A DNA stretch of 64,000 nucleotides from Cinnamomum chago (lineage: Eukaryota; Streptophyta; Magnoliopsida; Laurales; Lauraceae). The notes under the pieces are model-generated. The model was not told where the DNA came from, made no database searches, and worked only from the letters and a program-made list of their open reading frames with translations. A program made the translations under genes and the position numbers. Shown here in pieces: positions 45,853 through 55,793 of this stretch. The DNA lies in contig CP142452.1 of NCBI GenBank assembly GCA_038049695.1, forward strand, positions 108,075,001 through 108,139,000, written 5' to 3'. Each line of letters begins with the position of its first letter. Position 1 is the stretch's first letter.

Positions 45853-48081
45853 CTGAAGATCGTCAGGTACATTTTCTGCAACATTACGATCAGTTGCAGC
45901 CTCTTTCGCTGCTTTCTATCGTGTAGTAGTTTTTTTTGTAGGCTGGAAGATATCATCTAGAGTCTTCCCAGCCCACTGCAATCCTTTCTCTGTATATTCA
46001 ATTGTCATTTCCCTCAAGAGCTGCTGCAGTTTGAAGTTGTTTGATTCCAGATTAACCAACTTTTTCTTCAAGCCCTTTACCTCATTTTCTGCAGTCGTAG
46101 CTCTCGAGGACTGCATATCTGACACACTGATGGTGTGTTTAAGCTGCTCTTTGAGGGAGCTGACCATTCGAGTTGACTCCTCTAAAGTATGATCTTTGTC
46201 CACAGTGTGTGTTTCAAGCAAAGTCTTCTCATTTGTCAATTGCTCAACCAACAATAGAGCATCATCTCTTTCTCTTAGCAAGCTGGTGATCATGTGTTCA
46301 GTTTCAAGCCGCTGCTTTTTTATGCTGTTGTTTTCGGCCGACGTCCTTTCAAGGTCAATAGCCATCCGTTGGATCTGCTCTTGTAATTCTGTCTTCTCCT
46401 TAGTGAGTTGGATGACTAAAGAATTTGCCCTGTCACGCTCCTCAGTAAGAGTTTTGATCTCGCTGTTTTCAGGAGTTTGTGATTGTTGTCTAGGACTAGG
46501 CAATGTATCACCAGCTTCTGGTAAGGATCCAGAGTGTGCTTCAGATGACTCTTCATTTACTGTGTTGCTGGCGCTGACAATTATGTCAGCTAAGATGTTT
46601 GCAATCAGCAGATCTGTTTGTTGGGATGTCTGTTCATAGCCCGCCATCTCTGCACCAAATGCTATTGACTGTTTTGCCACAGCAGGAAAATCTGTTTCTT
46701 CACTGTTACTGTTTTGCAGCTGCTCTTCCAACTCGGATACAATCAATGTGTCTGTCAGTATGTCTGTATCTGGTTGGGTGGCTTCAATCATTTTCATCTG
46801 TTCTCCCTGATCTCTTTCTTCCAATTCTTCCTGGATGTTTTCATTTCCATCCTCTTGATCGTCTCCTTGATCAACATTTTCTCCTTCTAATTCTACTGCT
46901 ATGCCTCCCCCATCTCCTTGCTTTTTGTGTGTTTGGCCATCATGTTGCTCTCCTTCTATATCCATCATAACCTCCTTGTCACTAGCGCCACTGTCCAACA
47001 AGGACTGTAATCGCTGCACTTCAAGCAGCGTGATATCTAATTCGTCCCCAAGGACCTGCATTTGATACAAATTTTACAATGAACATGTTAGATTAAAAAC
47101 TTAGAGAAAATTAGAGAGTGAAAGTTGTGAAAAATACCTCAGTAGCTACTAGTGAATGAAGGGGCCTTTTCCTAAGTGCCATACTCAGTGCCCTTAGATT
47201 CCACTTTAGTACTCGTGGGAAATGCACCGAATCATCTGGTTTGATGATCGTCGTATGCTCACACAACCAATACTGTTACAAAATCATAAAACATAAATGT
47301 AGGTCAATAAATATTTGTATATTGAAATTCGAATTTGTAAATTTGTAGTTGTATATCATACCGGTAATGCAATAAGGCAACCAATTACTCTATCAGACCC
47401 ACGGCTTCTGTTGTGTATCGACTCCATAAGAAACTTTGAAATCTCTTCTGCCCAGGCATAGTGCTTCATATCCATGTAGTTTTCAACATATCCCACATAT
47501 GCCCATCCTATGGTGTTTCCATGGGTTGCAAAAAAAAGTGTGACAAGGATATACAGGCAAAGTAGCCTAGCAACATCAGCAATGTCAGTTTCTGATACTC
47601 CATTCAATGCTAGAAGGAGCTGTTGCTTTATTTGTGGAGCCGACACCCTTGAACAGCCATGGAATCTTCTAGAAATGAATTCAGTTGTTTTCCTTTTTGA
47701 ATATTTTAGATCAAGTTCTCTTGTTCCGTTTGGTATGCCGAAGATCAACGATATGTCATTTGCAGTTAATGGCACGTAGGACCTTCCTAATCTGAATTGT
47801 CTTCTCTGTGTGTTGTATGTATCAAGGATCAAGATAATGTCCTTGTCAAACTTTCTGCACATCTTTTCAGATATTTTGTTGGCCAGCATGCATTCTATGA
47901 GGCTCCAGAATGGAGTCTTTCTTAATTCAACTCTGTGGTCTTCAGTGACCATTTGTTTGATGCTGTGGACCAGTGACACAGTTGAGACCAAATTTGATCT
48001 GAACTGGTAATGAGCGCTAGTCTTCTCATCATTTATGTCCTTACTGACTTCATTCTTGTTTGATGGTTTATCTTCCACCAT

Positions 48082-49338
48082 TTTTCTCTTGTTATGTTTT
48101 ATTCCTGCATATAGTAAAATAACTCAGATTCATATCACCAAAATATTAAAACAACATCACACAGAACACAGATACAATTGCACAGGACACAGATAAATTT
48201 GATCTGAACTCAGATAAATTTGATGTAAACTCAGATAAACTCATGAAATAGACAAAAGATTTGGTGGATTTCCAGTCCAGCATCAGACTCTCTTGCTTTT
48301 AATCTCATATAAAGTCAAGAGACATTGATTCAACATCACACAGAACACAGATAAAATTGCACAGGTCACAGATAAATTTGATATAAACTCAGATAAATTT
48401 GATCTAAACTCAGATAAATTTGATGTAAACTCAGATAAACTCATGAAATAGACAAAAGATTTGGTGGATTTCCAGTCCAGCATCAGACTCTCTTGCTTTT
48501 AATCTCATATAAAGTCAAGAGACATTGATTCAACATCACACAGAACACAGATACAATTGCACAGGACACAGATAAATTTGATATAAAGTCAGATAAATTT
48601 GATCTAAACTCAGATAAATTTGATCTAAACTCAGATAAACTCATGAAATAGACAAAATGTTTGTTGAATTTCCAGTCCAGCATCACACTCTATTGCTTTT
48701 AATCTCAGATAATTTCATCAGGACATTGATTCAACATCACACAGAACACAGATACAATTGCACAGGACACAGATAAATTTGATATTAAACTCAGATAAAA
48801 TTGATCTAAACTCAGATAAATTTGATCTAAACTCAGATAAACTCATGAAATAGACAAAAGATTTGGTGGATTTCCAGTCCAGCATCAGACTCTATTGCTT
48901 TTAATCTCAGATAAAGTCAGGAGACATTGATTCAACATCACACAGAACACAGATACAATTGTACAGGACACAGATAAATTTGATATTAAACTCAGATAAA
49001 ATTGATCTAAACTCAGATAAATTTGATCTAAACTCAGATAAACTCATGAAATAGACAAAAGATTTGGTGGATTTGCAGTCCAACATCAGACTCTATTGCT
49101 TTTAAACTCAGATAAAGTCAGGAGACATTGACTCAACATCACACAGAACACAGAAACAATTGCACAGGACACAGATAAATTTGATATAAACTCAGATATT
49201 TTTTTTTTTAAATCTAAGATAAAATTACTTGAAACTGACAAAGTAGCAATGAATGTTATACATTTGGTTCAACATTTCTAATTTATACAAGAACGACAGA
49301 CATTATAAGCCAAAAAAGAAAAAAATCTGTCTGGATAC
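48082..49338 (-). other. Predicted 5' intron of the Ulp1-like gene containing array 4
   Basis: Donor AAG|GTATCC on the minus strand at 49338. The acceptor could be CAAG at 48088 (phase 0) or GCAG near 48107. It is predicted only, because the first exon has no homology support. Confidence 0.45.
48121..49205 (-). repeat. Tandem array 4, higher-order repeat of about 200 bp
   Basis: Six copies of a 180-202-bp unit start at about 48153, 48331, 48531, 48732, 48932 and 49134, each with AACATCACACAGAACACAGA. Each unit contains five to eight CAGATAAATTTGATCTAAAC-type subunits plus a conserved spacer (CATGAAATAGACAAAAGATT, TTCCAGTCCAGCATCA-CTC, CTTTTAATCTC). Several nested periodicities are visible (about 20 and 200 bp). 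It lies upstream of the protease coding start. Confidence 0.95.
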
Positions 49339-49990
49339 CTTCAACTTTCTGTTGCTCTTGCTCCGGCTTTCTGAAAGAATTGAGGACTTCGTTCTGGCCA
49401 TTTCCTAATTTGGTTTTCGTTATTAGAAGAGGAAGCAGAAAGAATAGTAGTAAATCATTCAAATCGGCGATTAACGGTAAGATAGGGTTTCCAAACAAAA
49501 AGACTGAGAAACATTGAACTTACAACGGAAATGAGTATTTTGAACTGTATTTGTATGCTTTCGGAAACAGTTATGCAGTTGTGGAACCGTCTTCTGCAAC
49601 TAGGGTTTGTATGTCGTCTTTTTTGTATCACAACTTGTCGAAATCAAAGATATCTTTGATGCAAACTCTAACTTGCAATGAAACAGTTAATCTAAGGAAA
49701 GTTTTTGAAACTCTAACTTGCAATGTTGTTACTCGTTGCATGCAGTCACAGAGACGAGAACGTCGCCTTCTTCGTCGTTTCTTTCCTCTTTCAGAATATT
49801 CGAAAGACTTTTTGCGATATAAGTGTAACGCTTTCGCTGGCCTTATCTTAATAAAGATAGAATGAATGCAAGGGCAAATCAGTCCTTTTACATACCAAAT
49901 TGTATATGAGGGACCTTTGGCTCGACGTTTTGTTTTTGTGGACTGTTTGCAATAAGGTGAGGAGTTGAGGGACCTCCGCCCAAAGTCCCC

Positions 49991-49999
49991 TTAATAGTA
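49991..49999 (+). repeat. 9-bp target duplication, right (TTAATAGTA)
   Basis: The partner of 39038-39046. Confidence 0.92.
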
Positions 50000-50322
50000 T
50001 TGATAAACAAGGTTATTCAGAGAAAAAAGAATTCATATTTTCTAAACAGGTTTATTTGAGGAACACTAATCTGAGAGGAGAAAAGAGAGAACATGGTTCT
50101 TGTCTGAACATAGGACAGTGATCCAACATAATTTACAAATATTACAAGCAAACTAGCAAAGTATTATGTCAGACTGGCTCCATTATTTTGCAATTAATGT
50201 TAATATGATACAAAAGAGATAATGATAATCTACCGGCAAATTCATCATCTCAAGGACTCCTTTTGCTTTATCCATGTTAATTGCAGTCCTAACTCCTAAC
50301 ACTTATAACATGTCAGTTATCT
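50000..50322. other. 3' flank of the histone acetyltransferase gene
   Basis: No separate gene. Probably 3' untranslated and flanking sequence of the minus-strand gene ending at 50323. Confidence 0.5.
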
Positions 50323-53300
50323 TCAAAATTTTGCCTCAGAGCTACAATGCAAGGAAACCTTTTCTGCAATCTTAAAAATCTCTTTCATCCGTTTGTCAAG
50401 TAGGTGATTCAACTGTTCTTCTTGACCCTTCCTATCTTTATCAACCTCGAAGTCAAAAGGGCAATCTGTTCCAGCTGCTTGGGACCGAAACATCACAAAT
50501 GTCATGTCATGATCATCTGGGGCCTCAACCACACATTTCCCGGCAGTCCCAACATCTTTCCCCAAGACATCCACCTTCATTCTATCTAAAATAGAGGCCC
50601 TATAGTTCTCCATAGAATGACAGTCCGTGGGGTCAAGATTCAGATACACTAGAACTTCCCAACATCGGAGGAACTGTTTCTTGTTGATCTTCAACTGTTG
50701 CCTGACTTTGTCAACTACATGTGCCGTTGGATTAGAGCGGAACTCACAAGTTTTCTTCGATAGGCGGCCTTGTTTCAGTTGAGAAGCAGTTGAGCTAATT
50801 GCTGATTTGATAGGGTCAAATTTTAGTAGGCGAAGTGTGTCAATGCAGGTGCGCACATGTTGGAGGTAATCAGACGGGTCTTCAACTGTCACATCATAAG
50901 CATTTTCAGATATAGCTACCGAGTTCAGAGCCTCGAGAAGGTGACGCCCATGTCCTCCGCCCTGGTTAGGAGGTAATACCAGTATCTGCAGTGGAAATGA
51001 AAAGGCTAAATAAGCTAAATAAGCTAAATAACAAAATAAAAAATGTCGCCATCTTCTATTCCTGAGGCAAATGAGATGAGAAAAGGTTCTAGAAAAACAT
51101 GCATACAATATTTTGACAAGCAAATGCAGAGCTGAAAGGTCCTGCTCAACAATACAACAGAAGGATGGCTACAATCTAAATAAAGAACGGTGCAAGCAAC
51201 AGTTTTCACAGCTCATGCATCTCAAATAATAGGGCTTCATCTGTATTGAAACTGATCTAGATTTTGAAGATTTTGATAGCATTTAAAGAGCATTACTATT
51301 AGAGGAACACTGGGCTAGATGTTATGAGAAGTATTTTGACAAAATATCACTTTCTTTATTGGTTAAGTCTCTCTTCTTTTTTTTTTTTAATTTTAATATC
51401 ATTCAACCAACCCACAAGTGATGATACAGGTACTTCAAAGTAGGGAATGTATCATATAGTTTCACATGTGAAAGTTCATTTTTTAATGTGTAAAATCTGT
51501 GCATCAGCCGTATCCATGGTGTGTTCCTATCATTTTCATCCCATATCTGGGCACCATAAGCCCATGAGGCAGATTTGGGTGTATCTTGGACATGTGACAA
51601 AACAAAATGTAGAAGAAACATTTGCAGCAGAAAGGGCAATCAGTCATTTCTGCTGTGCATTTGGGTGGTCAGAAAGACTGAGCACATCACCATACATCTT
51701 TTCAGCCTTTTCCAGCCCAAATCAATATCCATTACATTTTATATCATGCAATGGTTATTACTGTGGGCAGAATGTCATCTGCTGCCCACCTTCCTATAGA
51801 GGTCCAAAAATTTACATTTGTCGTAACCACAACATGAATTCTAAACTACTGACATTCCATGACTGGAATGGAGGAACAGAATTCATATGGCTGATCCCAG
51901 CATGGTTGGGACAAGGCTTTGATAAAGTTGATGATGACAACGATGATGTAGGAAACATCATGTTATGTTGCTTTTTGATGAAATCAAAACCATTTTCCAA
52001 GTCATTGTTTGTTTGGAACTAATCACAAAGCAAACCACTTTTTAGTAACCTGCAAAGTTGCATAACTTTTCTCCGTGGATCCCTTCAGCACTATCAGATG
52101 CAGATCGTCTGGAACATACAGATGCGAAGATATGCATAAATACATTTGAAAATACAAAGGGTCACGCTTAAAGGGGAATATGAAACCATTATTTGAGTAT
52201 AGAGGGGCCTAATACTCATAAATGATTCTAGCGGGGGGTTGTAGACCGATCTTGTTAACACAATGACAGGAATTAACCTGAATCACGGAGGGTTTTCACA
52301 CTATCAAAAGATCACTGGAATAGTAATAGTGCAAGAGCGAACCTGGCCTAGACGCAATCGAGAGCTATCAGGGTAGTGATAGAAGTGGTAGATTGTTGCA
52401 AAACCAAGTAACTTGACATAAGTTTCTGCACCCAGATCAGTATTCCTCTCAATGATGAAATGGATCTCCCATTTTGGATCTGTGACATCTACAGGACTGC
52501 CACCTGAATCAACATGCTCTTCCCATTATGAACTAGACCCCAAAATTCTTAGATGTATACAAGATGAAATTTCATTGGAAGCAACTAAGCATTACCATCA
52601 ACAAAAAGATGAACAAGAGCCACCAGGCGATTATATAGTTGCCCAACAGGTACGTTGCTGAGATTCATGCGAACAACCTGGTCCTGAGGAGGGAAAAGCA
52701 TCATTCATGGCAGTTGAAATGTTGAATGAAAAAGGCGCTTATCAGTAATTCAATATAAAAGATCAAATAGATTAAATTATAGTCATATCACAGATAACAA
52801 GATACCAATTTCCTACAGATTCTTTGAAATGAGCAATGAAAGCATCAGACATGTTCCGGTGTCTAATTCTTCTTGGATTGGTTTAGTTGAAACTTAAAAC
52901 TTTGTATTGCAATTGAGAACATATATGTTTTTGATAGGCAACATGGCTCAAACAAACAAAATCATGGTTGTGACGGTGAGCACCTTTGAACTGCACTACA
53001 GGCTGTTGTCACAAGTGGTAAAAATATATACATGTGCATGAGGGTTTTTTTTTTTTTTTTTCAAGGCCACAATTGATAAAATATTAATATGCTGTTTAAT
53101 TTAAGTCGTCCCTCATCTGATCTATCTAAGGTCATTTTGATTTTTTACTATTTAACACAAATATGGATGGTTGCTAGGGAACTTGTACAAAGAGCACCAT
53201 ATCAATCAGCTGCAGGATGAAATATCATAACCACAAACATACTGGTCAAGTCTGGAACATTACTTTTGGAAATGCTTATTTAACTGAAAAACCCAGACAT

Positions 53301-55761
53301 ATAAGCCAGATAGCATCATGAAATTAAAAAATGCAAATGAGAATAAAAGTAAAATTAAGAGAGCACCTCTGTGATGGAAGCCTCTGGTTCCAAACGGCCA
53401 TAAGATGCATCATCATGCCCCTTGGAAGCTTCAGAGCCTATGACTTCTCCATTTGAGATGATGTTTCTGAGAGCAGTAAATCAATATGAAAATTTACAAA
53501 GCTGTAAAGATAGCCATATGAATTACATACAAATGAAAGGCTGAAGTTTGAATTACACATTAAAAAAAAGGGTAGAGTTGAAGTTCCCCAATACATGACC
53601 AAATTGCCAACTTATTTAGTAAGACATGGGACAACCACACATCCACAATATCCAGTCCCTTCACCAGAACACAGATTATTGGCTCAAAAGACTAAGGGAG
53701 TTTTCTCATCAGGTGGGACAGAAGTACAATTGAATTTGGATAATTCGATATCTCTCCTCAACTATCCATTCTTTATAAATTGTGGCCCACCTGATGATCA
53801 AAACTCAAACTCAAGCCAAGACACAGTCACGGTGTGCCCTTTCAGATGTAACTTCCCAGATCTTAAACAAATGTGCCTCACCTCCACATTTATAAGCACA
53901 TACCGTCGCCCTTCACCTTCAGCGAAAATGTTTCAGTGTAATCATTAGTACATACCTGAAAAACTGAGTTTCTGTTGAAAAAGTTTTGAGGAATTCATCT
54001 TTGTTCTCAACTAGAGATTCACCACATATATCCTGGCAAACAATAATTGTTCATTACACCAGTAGCCAATATAAAAAAAACCATAAAATAAGTATCAAAT
54101 GCTTACCTGAATTATAGGATTCAGATCTGTGATTCCTTTTGATCCCTTGCAACAGCCAATAGTAGTTAGCTTTAGAATGTTGCCTCAAGAAATAAGGCTA
54201 CATAATACCTCAACACATAAAGGCCAACTTAATTCTTTGATTGCAAATAGGCCAATAAATAGAAGAAATATATGATAAGCATGATCAATCAAAAGTGATG
54301 GTCATGGTTCAAAATTGCGGCACGATTGCCATCGTAGTCGACCGTTTTCTAAGAAGCACGGACACGGGACACGGGCACGACACGACACGACATGGACACG
54401 GCATTTCTCAAAAAAGTAGGACACGGACACATCGGGGACACGTTAATAATCATAATAGTATATCTAATAATATACTAAAAGATACTATCATTTTAACTTT
54501 GTAATCAATTTAGCAATCAAATAATTAAATAATCAAGTACCACTGTACCAACTAACAAACAAATCAAATTATCAAATAGCAATACAAAATTGAAACATAA
54601 TTAATAACCATTAAACATGAAATATCCATAGTTCCATAAAATTCATACAAAGAAAAAGGGAGCATCATCAATTTCCTTTTACAAATAGCCCCCTTTCCTT
54701 TTCTTTTTTTAATGATGGCCCTTTTATTCTATTTTTTTTTTCAATTAAAAAGAGGCTCGGCGTGTCCGGAACGTGTCCCCAGCGTGTCCGAAATATAAAA
54801 AATTAAAAAATAAACTAGACACTCTTTTTTGCGTGTCCGACACATGTCGGAGCGTATCCGTGTCCGACACGTGTCGGACACCGACACTCCGGCCCCGGAG
54901 AGGTGTCCGTGCTTCCCAGCTGAAAACCATTATGACGCGGCACCGCATAGCAATTCATAGTCATTGCAGTCCATCGCAGTAAGAAATTTTATTTTAACCC
55001 CAAAAACAATCTGAAAAATATCCAAAGAATCCAGAATATTTAAAAATGCTAGAAAACAATGTTTTTTTTCCATTAGCAAACACTTTAAAGCAAAATATCA
55101 ATCCCCCCTAAGTCATAACATTATGTATCACTCTCTCGTTTGAAACTTGTAAGGTTTGTTATGAATTAAATAGTTTTACATTATAGTATGCATTGCAACC
55201 ATAATTTTGACCTAACCATTAGTGTTGAACACTTTAAAGTCAAGAGATTAGTAATAGTAGTGCAGATTTCAACCACTCAATTACCACGTAAATTGAGAAT
55301 GAATTTCAACTTTCAAGCAACATTTATTGCTACATCAAGATGAATCAATTAATGAAAGCAGTGGAGTATGGACATAGGAGCATTGTGGTTGAGGAGGGAA
55401 GAAGCCTTCATATGAGAATCCACCAAAATCTTGCAAATCACATGAGTTTTGGTTAAAAAAAAAGGCTTGGGAAGCTCTAGCAGTCTTTTTTTTTTTTTTT
55501 TTGGGGGGGGGGGGGGGTTGGAATTTTAAAATTAAAAAAATGTCGGCAGATATTTTTACCATTATTTTCAAAATATCAGCCATTATAACCATTATATTCA
55601 AAATAACAGTCGTTATGACTGTTATGGATTGATTTCACTTTTTTTTTTATACCATGACCGTTATGACAGTTGTATTGAAAATAACGTAATGACACAGGCC
55701 ATTTCCATTTCATAACTGCTTTTTTTTTAAACCATGCTGATAGCCCACCAGGTATGACTAT

Positions 55762-55793
<32 letters not shown>

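Larger units (their letters stand above)
43864..48081 (-). pseudogene. Ulp1-like protease with plant-mobile-domain-like N-terminus (Kaonashi type), one nonsense codon
   Basis: Nine exons join perfectly: 47362-48081, 47138-47272, 45853-47055, 45119-45273, 44929-45016, 44690-44815, 44352-44603, 44153-44256, 43864-44065 (2,985 nt, 994 codons). A possible tenth, 5' exon is 49339-49401 (MARTKSSILSESRSKSNRKL). The N-terminal 285 residues (RSYVPLTANDISLIFGIPNG, HFPRVLKWNLRAL) resemble the plant mobile domain/DUF1985 region. Residues about 286-660 are acidic, then a long coiled coil. The C-terminal C48 peptidase domain has His856 (EPFHWTLLVLD), HYNSL at 871-875 (Asn where Ulp1 has the triad Asp), QQKMG at 923-927 and Cys931 (SVDCGVIVCYLM). 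One TAG at 45916-45918 (codon 665) separates coiled coil from protease. Otherwise open throughout. Ulp1 relatives cleave SUMO; the role in MULEs is unknown. Confidence 0.88.
39047..49990. mobile_element. Large Mutator-like element (10,944 bp) with transposase and Ulp1-like genes
   Basis: Identical 9-bp duplications TTAATAGTA flank the element. Its termini are short and weakly inverted: GGATTAATTAGCGAAAGGTC on the left, and GGGGACTTTGGGCGGAGGTC as the complement of the right, both continuing CCTC. The word AGGTCCCTC recurs about 100 bp inside each end (39147; complement near 49911). Inside are a MURA-type transposase on the plus strand and a long Ulp1-like protease gene on the minus strand, with facing 3' ends, plus four tandem arrays of one core word. 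The structure matches MULEs of the type that carry Kaonashi-like ULP genes. Both genes retain complete, in-phase exon structures but contain nonsense codons, so this copy is probably recently inactivated. Confidence 0.93.

Noticed and set aside
46196-46970. Plus-strand ORFs of 147 and 123 codons
   Set aside because: They are antisense shadows of the coiled-coil exon of the Ulp1-like gene.
49551-49865. 104-codon ORF near the right end of the MULE
   Set aside because: It has no motif and includes a local direct repeat (ACTCTAACTTGCAATG); more likely subterminal non-coding DNA.
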